Positions 55,143 to 64,000 of a DNA stretch of 64,000 nucleotides are shown one piece after another (position 1 is the stretch's first letter; every line of letters starts with the position of its first letter). The DNA is from Bartonella tamiae Th239 (GTDB taxonomy: Bacteria > Pseudomonadota > Alphaproteobacteria > Rhizobiales > Rhizobiaceae). The stretch lies in assembly GCF_000278275.1 (NCBI RefSeq), contig NZ_JH725147.1, forward strand, positions 1,991,063-2,055,062. Direction: 5' to 3'. Position numbers and translations under genes: made by a program. Below the pieces are notes generated by a model. That model saw only the letters and a program-made list of their open reading frames with translations, had not been told where the DNA came from and did no database searches.

Positions 55143-56072
55143 ATGATCACAAGACGCAAGACTTTAACCGCATTGCTTTTGGGTGCATTAACAGCTGCTG
55201 TTTCGTTTACTACACCAGTCTTAGCAGATACAACGATTAAACATGTTTCGGGTGAAACAACAATTACTGATCATCCAAAAAAAGTTGTTGTTTTTGATCT
55301 CGCCAGTTTAGATAATCTTACCCGTTTAGGTGTTCATGATATTATTGCTGTTCCGGAAGGGGTAAAACCAAAATATTTAGAAAGCTATAATGATGATAAA
55401 TATATCAAAGTTGGTACACTTTTTGAGCCTAATTATGAAACAGTTGCAAGTCTAAAGCCAGACCTCATCATAGTTGGCGGTCGTTCTCAACCAAAATATA
55501 ATGATCTTTCAAAAATTGCACCAACGATAGATCTCACCGTAAGCAATGACAAATATTTAAGTGACGTTGATCGCAATGTTACTATTCTTGGCGATATTTT
55601 TGATAAACAAAATGAAGCCAAAACTGAAATCGAAAAACTTAATGCAAGACTGGCACAAGTTAGCAATGATGCCAAAGATAAAGGCAAAGGTCTTCTTATT
55701 CTCACAACAGGCGGAAAAATAAGTGCTTTTGGACCAGGCTCACGATTTGGTCTGTTGCATTCAGGTTTCGGAGTTATTCCAGCAAATGATCATTTGAAAA
55801 TTGGTAATCATGGACAACCCATTTCGCCAGAATTTATTTTAGAAACCAATCCAGACTGGTTATTTGTTATCGATCGAGATGCGGCGATTGGTCGTGAGGG
55901 AGAATCAGCCGCTCAACTGCTCGATAATGCTTTGGTCGACAAAACCATCGCTGGTGAAAAAAAACAAATACTCTATCTTGATCCACAAAACTGGTACCTT
56001 ATTGGTGGTGGTTTAACAGGTCTTAATGAAACAGCAGATCAATTAGAAAATGCTTTTTCTAAAGAAAAATAA
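55143..56072 (+). CDS. Siderophore ABC transporter, periplasmic binding protein (FatB/CeuE-like)
   Basis: A 309-residue periplasmic binding protein. A signal peptide (about 1-28, ending VLA before DTTIKH) precedes the two-lobed class III fold: TITDHPKKVVVFDLASLDNLTRLGV in the first lobe and ISPEFILETNPDWLFVIDRD in the second. It resembles FatB, CeuE and VctP proteins that bind ferric catecholates such as petrobactin or enterobactin breakdown products. First gene of a four-gene importer. No siderophore synthesis genes are nearby, so scavenging of foreign siderophores is likely. Confidence 0.9.
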   Translation: MITRRKTLTALLLGALTAAVSFTTPVLADTTIKHVSGETTITDHPKKVVVFDLASLDNLTRLGVHDIIAVPEGVKPKYLESYNDDKYIKVGTLFEPNYETVASLKPDLIIVGGRSQPKYNDLSKIAPTIDLTVSNDKYLSDVDRNVTILGDIFDKQNEAKTEIEKLNARLAQVSNDAKDKGKGLLILTTGGKISAFGPGSRFGLLHSGFGVIPANDHLKIGNHGQPISPEFILETNPDWLFVIDRDAAIGREGESAAQLLDNALVDKTIAGEKKQILYLDPQNWYLIGGGLTGLNETADQLENAFSKEK

Positions 56073-56140
56073 TACTGCGTATTCTTGACAAAAATTATTG
56101 AGACATGACTTGATTGTCTTATCAATAAACACTTAAACAC

Positions 56141-56175
56141 CAGCGGCCATACTTTTGCTTGGCCGCTGAATTTTT
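56141..56175 (+). terminator. Intra-operon attenuator hairpin
   Basis: CAGCGGCCA and TGGCCGCTG form a perfect 9-bp stem around a ten-base loop, followed by ATTTTTG. It sits after the binding-protein gene and directly before the ribosome site of the first permease, so it should lower expression of the membrane genes relative to the binding protein. Confidence 0.8.
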
Positions 56176-56186
56176 GAGAGATGTTA

Positions 56187-57146
56187 ATGGTACGAAACTA
56201 TATTATTGGAATAGCATTTATAATTTTCTTTTCTGTCATCAGTATCTTTCTTGGTTTTTCAAATGTGACACTTTCACGGTTGATAGAGGGAGATCCAAAC
56301 GCCTGGCTTGTCTTTTGGCAAACACGTATGCCAAGGACAATTTCCCTTATCCTTGCTGGTATGTCGCTTGCATTGGCTGGCATGATTATGCAAATGCTTG
56401 TGCGCAATCGTTTTGTTGAGCCTTCAACAGCTGGAACTGTTGAGTCAGCCTCACTGGGTATTTTATGTGTTATGATGTTTGCACCAGGCATACCAGTGAT
56501 TGGAAAAATGATAGTTGCAGCTATATTTGCCCTTATGGGTTCTCTTTTGTTTATGTTTATAATCCGTAAAATTCCATTACGATCAGTGTTAATTGTGCCA
56601 TTAACAGGAATTATGCTTGGATATATTATTGGTGCCTTTACCAATGGTGTTGCAGATAATGAAATGTTGCTCCCCTCATTACAAGCTTATCTTTTTGGGA
56701 GTTTTTCTATGGTTATTGATGGAAAATACGAATTATTATGGCTATCTGTTCCTTTGTGTATCATTGCTTATATTGCTGCAGACCGTTTTACCGTTGCAGG
56801 ACTTGGAGAAGATTTTGCCAATAATCTTGGACTTAACTATCGTAATATAATGATTTTGGGACTGCTCATTATTGCCATGATCACAGCATGTGTGATTTGT
56901 ACTGTTGGGCGGATTCCATTCATTGGACTTGTTGTCCCAAACATCGTCTCTATTATGATGGGTGATAATATACGACGGAGCGCTCCATGGATTGCGATGA
57001 CAGGTGCTGGTCTTGTTCTTTTATGTGATATTTTTGGACGTCTTATTGGTCAATCGGGTGAAATCCCAGTAGGCACAACAATGGGAGTTATCGGAAGTGT
57101 CTTATTTATCGCTCTTTTATTGCGCTGGAGAAAGCGCATTGGTTAA
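56187..57146 (+). CDS. Siderophore ABC transporter permease 1 (FatD-like)
   Basis: A 319-residue FecCD-family permease with about nine membrane helices. It shows WQTRMPRTISLILAGMSLALAGMIMQMLVRNRFVEPSTAG, the conserved N-terminal block, and GRIPFIGLVVPNIV in the second half. The ATG at 56187 is preferred because GAGAG is six bases upstream; the ATG at 56181 abuts that site. It pairs with the next gene to form the channel. Confidence 0.88.
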   Translation: MVRNYIIGIAFIIFFSVISIFLGFSNVTLSRLIEGDPNAWLVFWQTRMPRTISLILAGMSLALAGMIMQMLVRNRFVEPSTAGTVESASLGILCVMMFAPGIPVIGKMIVAAIFALMGSLLFMFIIRKIPLRSVLIVPLTGIMLGYIIGAFTNGVADNEMLLPSLQAYLFGSFSMVIDGKYELLWLSVPLCIIAYIAADRFTVAGLGEDFANNLGLNYRNIMILGLLIIAMITACVICTVGRIPFIGLVVPNIVSIMMGDNIRRSAPWIAMTGAGLVLLCDIFGRLIGQSGEIPVGTTMGVIGSVLFIALLLRWRKRIG

Positions 57147-58089
57147 ACGTAAATCTGTTATTTTAACTTTAACTCTCTTAACGCTTTGTGCTCTTTTTGT
57201 CATAGCGCTTTATATGTCATGGAATATAAATTTAACAATATGGTCTTTTCGTTTTACCAAACTTGCCTCTCTTGTATTGGTTGCCTACACGATTGCCGTA
57301 TCAACGGTACTGTTTCAAACGGTTTCAAATAATCGCATATTGACACCGTCGATTATGGGTTTTGACCAACTTTACATCCTTATTCAAACAATCTTTGTAT
57401 ATTTTATCGGAACAACGACACTACAGGGGTTAAGTGAAGAAATAAAATTTTTAGGTGAAGCGCTTATTCTTGTAATATTTTCAACATGTCTTTTTCGCTG
57501 GCTTTTTTCAGGTAGTGTCAAAGGTCTTCATATGACACTTCTTATTGGTGTGGTTTTTGGTGGACTTTTTTTCAGTCTTCGCATGTTGATGCAATTGCAA
57601 CTTAATCCTGATGAAGCGGTTCGCATTACTGATGTTATGTTTGCCAATTTTAATCGTTTTAACACAGGACTGATAGGTATTTCGGCAATTATCGCCTTGA
57701 TTGTTTCTCTTATCGGATGGCGACAGCGTCATCTTTTTGATGTCTTAATTCTTGGCCGCGACAGTGCAATTGGATTGGGTGTTGATTATAAGAAAAAAGT
57801 CACATTAATTCTTGTTTTAATATCTATTCTTGTTTCTATTTCTACAGCTCTTGTTGGTCCTGTAACCTTTTTTGGACTGCTTGTTGCAAGTCTTGCTTAT
57901 CAATTTTCACCAAGTGGCAAACATATTGTTGTTTTACCTATCGCAGTTTTATTAGCCATTATTTTTCTTGTTGGCGGACAATTTATACTCGAACAATTAT
58001 TTAATATGGCGAGCCGCCTTAGCTTTATTATTGAATTTATTGGCGGCATCGTCTTTTTGAGTTTGCTGATGAAGGGAAAACTGAAATGA
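57139..58089 (+). CDS. Siderophore ABC transporter permease 2 (FatC-like)
   Basis: A 316-residue FecCD-family permease with about nine helices; SNNRILTPSIMGFDQLYILIQT and STALVGPVTFFGLLVASLAY are its family blocks. A GTG-initiated frame reaches back to 57097, but the TTG at 57139 has GGAG eight bases upstream and gives a clean first helix (KRKSVILTLTLLTLC), so TTG is preferred. It overlaps the previous permease by eight bases. Confidence 0.85.
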   Translation: MVKRKSVILTLTLLTLCALFVIALYMSWNINLTIWSFRFTKLASLVLVAYTIAVSTVLFQTVSNNRILTPSIMGFDQLYILIQTIFVYFIGTTTLQGLSEEIKFLGEALILVIFSTCLFRWLFSGSVKGLHMTLLIGVVFGGLFFSLRMLMQLQLNPDEAVRITDVMFANFNRFNTGLIGISAIIALIVSLIGWRQRHLFDVLILGRDSAIGLGVDYKKKVTLILVLISILVSISTALVGPVTFFGLLVASLAYQFSPSGKHIVVLPIAVLLAIIFLVGGQFILEQLFNMASRLSFIIEFIGGIVFLSLLMKGKLK

Positions 58090-58841
58090 TCGAAATTGGG
58101 CATGTCTATAAAAGCTACGATGACACGCTTATCATCGACGATTTATCGTTAAGTATTCCTAAAGGTGGCATCGTTTCAATCATAGGGCCTAATGGCGCGG
58201 GAAAATCAACCCTGTTAACAATGATTAGTCGATTATTGCCTATGGATAAGGGAATAATCACCGTCGATGGATTGGATGTCACCAAAACATCTGGTGATAT
58301 ATTTGCAAAGCGGCTTTCAATTTTAAAACAAGAAAATACCATAAGTGCAAGATTAACAGTCCGCGATCTTGTGAGTTTTGGTCGTTATCCTTATTCTCAC
58401 GGGCGTTTAACAAAAGTGGACATCCAATTTATTGATAGTTCCATACGCTATTTACGATTAGAAAAATTACAAAATCGCTTTTTAGATGAATTATCTGGTG
58501 GGCAAAGACAACGCGCTTTTGTTGCAATGATCATTTGTCAAGATACAGATTATGTTTTGCTTGACGAACCGTTAAATAATCTTGATATGCAACATTCCGT
58601 GTCGATGATGAAACATCTTCGTCGTGCAGCAGACGAACTTAACAAAACCGTCGTCTTAGTTATGCATGATATTAATTTTGCTTCCTGTTATTCCGATTTA
58701 ATCGTCGCATTAAAGGAAGGAAAATTAGTTCATAGCGGTACGCCAAAAGAAATTATGCAGCCTGAAATTTTAAAATCAATTTATGATCTCAATATTCACG
58801 TGTCTGAAATAAACGGTCAGCGTATTGCGATTTATTATTAA
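58086..58841 (+). CDS. Siderophore ABC transporter ATP-binding protein (FatE-like)
   Basis: A 251-residue ATPase of the FecE/FepC group. Walker A GPNGAGKST (about 38-46), Q-loop ILKQEN, signature LSGGQRQR, Walker B YVLLDEPLNNLD and H-loop VMHD. Its ATG overlaps the permease stop by four bases (ATGA), so all three membrane-complex genes are coupled. Confidence 0.92.
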   Translation: MIEIGHVYKSYDDTLIIDDLSLSIPKGGIVSIIGPNGAGKSTLLTMISRLLPMDKGIITVDGLDVTKTSGDIFAKRLSILKQENTISARLTVRDLVSFGRYPYSHGRLTKVDIQFIDSSIRYLRLEKLQNRFLDELSGGQRQRAFVAMIICQDTDYVLLDEPLNNLDMQHSVSMMKHLRRAADELNKTVVLVMHDINFASCYSDLIVALKEGKLVHSGTPKEIMQPEILKSIYDLNIHVSEINGQRIAIYY

Positions 58842-58934
58842 ATGTCAATTTTTAATGAAATCATTATCCATATTTTATCCTAAGAAAAAATGTACTCGTC
58901 AAATTAATGCTTAACTGTTTTTTTTATAAAACTT

Positions 58935-59380
58935 ATGGTAACGTTATTAGACACACCAATAATATGGACAGCCATGTTCGCAAGGACATCCTTCTTTACT
59001 GGGCGCTAATCTGATCATATTTGCCCTTTTATTCTTGTATCAATTGGTTTGATATTAGGCGTTATAGGCCTATCACTTTTAAGTATGACGTCATTACACA
59101 CGTCTTTATATATTTTAGTAATCAGTAAACATTTATGCAGTGCTGGAATAGGCTTTTTTTAACGCGCCTAAGCAAAGTATTATTTTATCTTCTGCGCGCG
59201 TAAAGAAGTGGCGCGGCAAGTGGTATGATTGGAATGGCAACACTATTAGATTAATTCATCGGCAGTGCATTTGCTGCTTTCCTTTTATTTTTATCCCAGT
59301 CATAGAGGTTACAATTCGCTTTATAGTTCAGCGTATTGTGCTTTCTAGCGCAATTATATTCGCTGGTTTAAGATTAGTTT
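58935..59380 (+). pseudogene. Decayed DHA2-type MFS drug transporter (C-terminal part)
   Basis: The plus strand reads FFTGR-stop-SDHICPFILVSIGLILGVIGLSLLS, then a frameshift in a run of seven T (about 59155-59161), NAPKQSIILSSARVK, a one-base shift, SGAASGMIGMATLLD-stop-FIGSAFAAFLF. These are the late-helix motifs of 14-helix MFS drug exporters (GRLSD, then N-P-ILSSAP, then SGAASGM, then LGQ-G-A). At least two nonsense codons and two frameshifts are present and the N-terminal half is missing. It lies between the siderophore ATPase and the antiporter. Confidence 0.75.
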
Positions 59381-59391
59381 TTATAAAAAAA

Positions 59392-61032
59392 CTAACTATT
59401 ACTAAAACGTGTTTCTAATAAATCAACCTCTTGAATAAAGCGTTTTGTTGCCTCTTCAGATAGTTGATGCCGACGTCCACATGCATAATATGTTTGTCGC
59501 TCTGCCTTTAAAGCTTCCAAACGCAATCTGCGCTCAATTTCATCAACTTTATGTAAGGTTTCAACATCTTCATCAGATATACTCTGGCTCGCTAAACGAT
59601 CGCGATATGTTGCCATGACCCGTGCTGCCGCATTGGTATAAAGATCAACATCATTGCGCCCCTCACAATAATTATGCACCGCTTGTTCCACAGCTTTAAT
59701 TGCTGCTTCAGCAGCAGCCATACGCGCACGTTCTTCCTCTTTTTGGTGTGACGGTTCAGGAGGAAATTCCAAACCATTTAAAAAATAAGGCAAAGCTATA
59801 CTTGCCACAATTAAAGAAATAAGAATAACACCAGTTGCAAGAAAAATAGCCAAATCACGAGCTGGAAAAAGTGACCCATCGGGTAAAAATAGCGGCAAAG
59901 TTAACACACCGGCCAAAGTCACAGTACCACGGACGCCAGCAACAGATGTCGCTGCAATGAGCCGCCAACTTGGAACAAACGGCTTTTTTCCACGGCGATG
60001 AGCTTGAGCAAGTGTAAAGCGCAATGATACCCAAACCCAAACAAAACGTAATAAAGCAAGTGCTAAATAAATAGCAAGAACATAAATGATCAACCAAAAC
60101 GATTCACGATGACCTGTTTCTTGCACAACATATGCCGCACCACTAACAATTTGAGGAAGCTGCTCTCCTAAAATAACAAATATGACACCATTAGCGACAA
60201 ATTGCACCGTATCCCAAACCGCAGAACGGCGAATACGCGTAAGAGCAAGATTACGCAAACTATCTTCTGTAAAACTCATTGAAATACCCGCTGCAACAGC
60301 TGCAAGAATTCCAGAAGCTTCAATCTGTTCTGCTGCAAGATAAGCAACAAAGGGTGTTAATAAACTGACCAAAATAAGTGAACCCGTCTCTTCACCAAAT
60401 TTTCGACTCCAAAAATTGCTAATCCACGTGACACAAAAAGTAGTCGCAACACCAACAAAAAGACCTGCCAAAGCTGTCCAAAGAAATGTTCCAAATGCCG
60501 CAATAAGTGAAAAACTTCCTGTCATTGCTGCTGTTACAGCAAATCTCATGCTTACCAATCCAGACGCATCATTAAGTAAAGACTCTCCTTCCAAAATATT
60601 CATAAGACGTTTCGGAATAGGCACACGTTTTGCAATCGCTGTTACAGCAATTGGGTCGGTTGGCGAGACAATGGCTGCCAGCGCAAATGCAACGGCTAAT
60701 GGCATTCCAGGAATAATCCAATATGTAATAAAGCCAACGACAACAACTGTAAAAATGACAAGCCCTAGTGCCAATTCTAAAATCGTCCATTTGTCGCGTT
60801 TTAACCCTTCTTTCGGAATACGCCATCCGTCAAGAAATAAAAGCGGCGGAAGAAAAAGTAAAAAAAACAATTCAGGTCTTAATGTGACACCGAGATTGCC
60901 CGTTAAAGAAATAAGTGCACCGACCAAAATTTGAATAAGTGGAAGTGGAATAGGAAGTGGAAGAGCCCGCGAAACTGCTCCACTTAAAACAACTGCTAAA
61001 AGTAAAATCAATATGAGAACGACTGTTTCCAC
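59392..61032 (-). CDS. Na+/H+ antiporter, CPA1 family (YjcE/NhaP-like)
   Basis: A 546-residue exchanger with about 12 helices and a cytoplasmic C-terminal tail. Visible motifs are LFLPPLLFLDGW (drug-binding region, TM3), ALAAIVSPTDPIAV with the ion-binding Asp, and NILEGESLLNDASGLV. The C-terminal 130 residues are charged and helical, as in the YjcE group. It exchanges cytoplasmic Na+ or K+ for protons and helps pH and salt balance. Monocistronic. Confidence 0.9.
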   Translation of the reverse strand: METVVLILILLLAVVLSGAVSRALPLPIPLPLIQILVGALISLTGNLGVTLRPELFFLLFLPPLLFLDGWRIPKEGLKRDKWTILELALGLVIFTVVVVGFITYWIIPGMPLAVAFALAAIVSPTDPIAVTAIAKRVPIPKRLMNILEGESLLNDASGLVSMRFAVTAAMTGSFSLIAAFGTFLWTALAGLFVGVATTFCVTWISNFWSRKFGEETGSLILVSLLTPFVAYLAAEQIEASGILAAVAAGISMSFTEDSLRNLALTRIRRSAVWDTVQFVANGVIFVILGEQLPQIVSGAAYVVQETGHRESFWLIIYVLAIYLALALLRFVWVWVSLRFTLAQAHRRGKKPFVPSWRLIAATSVAGVRGTVTLAGVLTLPLFLPDGSLFPARDLAIFLATGVILISLIVASIALPYFLNGLEFPPEPSHQKEEERARMAAAEAAIKAVEQAVHNYCEGRNDVDLYTNAAARVMATYRDRLASQSISDEDVETLHKVDEIERRLRLEALKAERQTYYACGRRHQLSEEATKRFIQEVDLLETRFSNS

Positions 61033-61389
61033 TTTTTAAAGTCTTTCTTTAATTATTGAATTGGATAGATTTTCAAATCGATCATAGCGTACTTAATAGA
61101 TTATTGCCAGTTTGATAAAAACCATATTTCATAAATAAGAATTCACTTCATAAACGTTCAAATCAACAAGAATTGAACCTTTATGAATTCAAAATAAGAC
61201 TATAATTTTCTTAGAATACAAAGACAAAGATATTTGTTTAAAATTTATTTGACAAAAAAATGAAATAAAAAATAAATTTTAGTGCCTTTAATAATTATAT
61301 TAATATAAGAATTGATGCCAATATGATTTTATTTAAAATAAACATACTCTTAAATTTTATTAATACATTAACGCCATGGTGATTAGACG
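61033..61389. other. Divergent gap, antiporter / tspO
   Basis: About 357 AT-rich bases with no gene. It contains the long inverted repeat at 61147-61187 listed separately; promoters of both flanking genes must be here. Confidence 0.4.
61147..61187. repeat. Long inverted repeat upstream of the antiporter and tspO
   Basis: TTCATAAA-c-GTTCAA pairs with TTGAAC-c-TTTATGAA, 14 pairs with one internal C-C mismatch, around an 11-base loop. There is no T-run, so it is more like an operator or leader structure than a terminator. Confidence 0.6.
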
Positions 61390-61851
61390 ATGAAAAAATG
61401 GTTTTTACTTATCGTTTTTATTATTTTAGTCGTAGGCATTGGTTCATTTATTGGATTTTCGACATCACCTGCTTCATGGTATGCAGCACTTAATAAACCA
61501 CCATTCACACCGCCAAATGCATTTTTTGCTCCAATATGGATTACGCTTTACGTCTTGATCGCCATTGCAGGTTGGCGTGTATACGTCATTGACTTTCACA
61601 AGACGCTTTGGTTCTTATGGATCATACAAATTCTATTAAATTTCAGCTGGTCTCCAGTTTTTTTTGGTATGAAGATGATGGAGACAGCACTTCTCATATG
61701 TCTAGTGCTTTTCATCACCGTTGCAGGTTTCATCATTTTATCTTGGAAACGGGATCGAATTTCAGCGCTTATGTTTATCCCTTATATTATATGGCTCGGG
61801 CTAGCAAATTACCTTAATGCAGGCGTCATTTACCTTAATATAATTCTATAA
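61390..61851 (+). CDS. tspO: TspO/MBR family tryptophan-rich sensory protein
   Basis: A 153-residue membrane protein with five helices. Typical TspO features are SPASWYAALNKPPFTPPNAFFAPIW in loop 1, ALFW-like LNFSWSPVFFG, and WLGLANYLNAGVIYLN at the C-terminus. TspO proteins bind porphyrins and respond to oxygen, light or stress; here it lies next to a catalase gene, which suits a tetrapyrrole or oxidative-stress link (inference). Confidence 0.93.
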   Translation: MKKWFLLIVFIILVVGIGSFIGFSTSPASWYAALNKPPFTPPNAFFAPIWITLYVLIAIAGWRVYVIDFHKTLWFLWIIQILLNFSWSPVFFGMKMMETALLICLVLFITVAGFIILSWKRDRISALMFIPYIIWLGLANYLNAGVIYLNIIL

Positions 61852-62100
61852 AAATCATTAAAATATAAAGGATGATGGTATACTTATTTCTTGATCACTT
61901 TTATCATATTTAAAGGACATAATACTTTAATTATTAAATTTAAACATGAAATCACAAGATTTTGATGGGAAAGTACTAAAAATAAAAGTCTCTCTATCAA
62001 ATATATACATAAAATGTTTTATTAAAATTTATGTCAATGTTACGATCTTTTATGGAACAAAGTTTCAATATTTGATTTATCGTCCATGAAGGAGTTTATC

Positions 62101-64000
62101 ATGTCAGAAGTAAATCAGACCAAGCAAACGAAATTAGGCAATGGGGGAGAAATCCATCAAACAGATGAAATGGGATATGACACATTAACCACACAGCAAG
62201 GTATTCCTGTCAGTGATGACCAAAATACATTACGAATAAATGCTAATGGTCCTGCTTTGATGGAAGATTTCCATTTTCGTGAGAAAATATTCCACTTTGA
62301 CCATGAACGCATTCCTGAACGCGTTGTGCACGCACGCGGCTACGGAGCACATGGTTATTTCGAAACAACAAAATCTCTAACAAAAATCACCAAGGCGAAT
62401 ATTTTTCAAAAGGTTGGAGAAAAAACGCCTGTTTTTGTTCGTTTTTCTACCGTTGCAGGTAATAAAGGCTCATTCGATGTTGCCCGCGATGTACGTGGAT
62501 TTGCTGTTAAATTTTATACAAAAGAAGGCAATTGGGATCTTGTTGGAAACAATATTCCAGTTTTTTTCATTCAGGATGCCATTAAATTTCCAGACATGAT
62601 TCATGCAGTGAAACAGGCCCCTGATAGAGATTTTCCGCAAGCACAAAGTGCCCATGATAATTTTTGGGACTTTGTTTCTCTCATGCCTGAATCTATGCAC
62701 ATGATTATGTGGGTCATGTCTGACAGAGCTATTCCACGTTCTTTTCGTTTTATGGAAGGATTTGGCGTTCATACCTTCCGTTTTGTAAATGAAGACGGTC
62801 AATCCTCCTATGTAAAGTTTCATTGGAAGCCAAAACTAGGTCTTCAATCCGTTATCTGGAACGAAGCAGTTAAAATTAACGGTGCCGATCCTGATTTTCA
62901 CCGTCGTGATCTATGGAACGCAATTTTACAAGGTCATTATCCTGAATGGGAATTGGGCGTTCAAGTTTTTGATCAAGAATGGGCTGACCAATTTGCGTTT
63001 GATGTCTTAGATCCAACGAAAATTATACCAGAAGAGGAACTACCTGTAGAAATTGTTGGTCGTCTAGTTCTTAATAAAATGCCAGAGAATTTTTTTGCAG
63101 AAACAGAACAGGTTGCTTTCTGCACCCAAAACATTGTTCCAGGTATTGATTTTACCGATGATCCTCTTCTTCAAGGTCGAAACTTTTCTTATCTCGATAC
63201 GCAAATTAAAAGGCTTGGCGGTCCAAACTTTACGCATATTCCTATTAATGCACCAAAATGTCCTTTTCATAATTTTCAACAAGATGGACATATGGCTATG
63301 CATAATCCTCGGGGACGTGCAAATTATGAGCCTAATAGTTGGGATCCTGAATTGGCAGGACCCCGCGAAAGTCCTAAAACAGGATTTACAAGTTTTAATG
63401 CGAAACTATCTGGTGAAAAAACTCGACTTAGACCAGAAAGTTTTGCCGATCACTATTCTCAAGCAAGACAATTTTTCATCAGTCAAACACCTGTAGAACA
63501 AGCGCATATTATTGATGCATTGACATTTGAACTCAGCAAATGCGAATTTCCAAAAATTCGTCAACGAGTTGTATCTCAATTGATGAATATTGATGAAAAT
63601 CTTGCACAAACTGTCGCTAAAAATCTTGGTCTAGATGAGAATATAAAAGCGGCTGAAACATTAGTAACACTTAATCATTCTTTAAAACCATCTGATGCAT
63701 TAAGTATTCTTAAAAATAACGGCTCAACATTTAAAGGACGCAAACTTGGCATTTTCATCTCTGACGGAATTGACCCTCAACAGTTAGAAAATATCGAAAA
63801 ATGCTTTACACAAGAAGGCGCAAATGTTGAACGTATCGCGCTTAAAGTTGGTGGTATTAAAGATAAAAACGGGACAAAAATTGAAGCGCATCATCAAATT
63901 GATGGTGGCCAATCTGTTTTATTTGATGCCGTTGCACTTATTATCAACGTGAGTGAAATAGATACATTGACTAAAAGTGCTCCTTTACGTGATTTTATCA
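62101..64000 (+). CDS. katE: Large-subunit (clade 2) catalase KatE/HPII, 3' end outside window
   Basis: The first 633 residues of a heme catalase breaking down hydrogen peroxide. The start ATG has AAGGAG eight bases upstream. Catalytic His is in [14 protein letters not shown], the essential Asn in [16 protein letters not shown], and the heme-ligand Tyr in [15 protein letters not shown]. After about residue 545 ([17 protein letters not shown]) a DJ-1/GATase-like C-terminal domain begins, which marks large-subunit catalases of about 700 residues; it is cut by the window edge. The N-terminal extension is shorter than in E. coli HPII. Confidence 0.95.
   Translation, partial: MSEVNQTKQTKLGNGGEIHQTDEMGYDTLTTQQGIPVSDDQNTLRINANGPALMEDFHFREKIFHFDHERIPERVVHARGYGAHGYFETTKSLTKITKANIFQKVGEKTPVFVRFSTVAGNKGSFDVARDVRGFAVKFYTKEGNWDLVGNNIPVFFIQDAIKFPDMIHAVKQAPDRDFPQAQSAHDNFWDFVSLMPESMHMIMWVMSDRAIPRSFRFMEGFGVHTFRFVNEDGQSSYVKFHWKPKLGLQSVIWNEAVKINGADPDFHRRDLWNAILQGHYPEWELGVQVFDQEWADQFAFDVLDPTKIIPEEELPVEIVGRLVLNKMPENFFAETEQVAFCTQNIVPGIDFTDDPLLQGRNFSYLDTQIKRLGGPNFTHIPINAPKCPFHNFQQDGHMAMHNPRGRANYEPNSWDPELAGPRESPKTGFTSFNAKLSGEKTRLRPESFADHYSQARQFFISQTPVEQAHIIDALTFELSKCEFPKIRQRVVSQLMNIDENLAQTVAKNLGLDENIKAAETLVTLNHSLKPSDALSILKNNGSTFKGRKLGIFISDGIDPQQLENIEKCFTQEGANVERIALKVGGIKDKNGTKIEAHHQIDGGQSVLFDAVALIINVSEIDTLTKSAPLRDFI

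Overview
The window is AT-rich alphaproteobacterial DNA, most likely from a low-GC member of the Hyphomicrobiales (Rhizobiales) close to Bartonella/Brucella. The reasons are: a compact CtrA cell-cycle neighbourhood (sciP, a FliJ-like gene, ctrA, chpT, eipA); a ChoX/ChoW/ChoV choline importer; a probable GnnA/GnnB pair for 2,3-diaminoglucose lipid A; BepDE-like RND efflux; and the rplU-rpmA-GNAT order usual in this group. Almost all genes are intact and tightly packed. Two clearly decayed genes and many hairpins or operators lie in the gaps. I saw no insertion sequence, prophage, CRISPR array, toxin-antitoxin or defence locus.

Layout. 0-6 kb: end of an Rsm22-like methyltransferase gene; a choline importer whose binding protein and permease are one polypeptide, followed by its ATPase; a SPOUT methyltransferase; mnmA. 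6-11 kb: sciP, FliJ-like, ctrA, chpT, eipA and a membrane-anchored coiled-coil protein. 11-15 kb: purine permease, then gnnB/gnnA-like genes and tRNA-Met. 15-28 kb: two RND efflux systems on the minus strand, separated by a TetR regulator, a HAD phosphatase and pgi. 28-31 kb: orphan histidine kinase, tRNA-Arg, and an isochorismatase-family pseudogene. 31-41.5 kb: a dipeptide ABC operon with two nearly identical binding proteins, a divergent M19 dipeptidase, and a TetR/MFS pair with a striking double operator. 41.5-46 kb: MATE pump, GNAT, L27, L21, tRNA-Ser. 46-52.4 kb: a complete fructose PTS operon (fruB-fruK-fruA) with a divergent LacI-type regulator. 52.5-64 kb: a 3-hydroxyisobutyrate-dehydrogenase-type reductase, a zinc alcohol dehydrogenase, a four-gene catecholate-type siderophore importer, an MFS pseudogene, a CPA1 Na+/H+ antiporter, tspO and the first 1.9 kb of a large-subunit catalase gene.

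How the parts fit. SciP, CtrA and ChpT belong to one phosphorelay controlling the cell cycle; eipA is an envelope gene that CtrA controls in relatives. Fructose enters as fructose-1-phosphate and FruK makes fructose-1,6-bisphosphate, with Pgi linking to glucose-6-phosphate. Peptides enter by Dpp and may be cut by the M19 dipeptidase. Several efflux pumps (two RND, one MFS, one MATE, one dead MFS), catalase and iron scavenging suit life with a host or in a competitive gut, but that lifestyle is inference.

I found no wholly new multi-gene system. The most interesting points are the ChoX-ChoW fusion in binding-protein-first order, a possible specificity change between the two DppA copies, a 33-bp tandem duplication in an efflux-regulator promoter, recurring short motifs around ctrA, and a candidate structured RNA between sciP and the FliJ-like gene.
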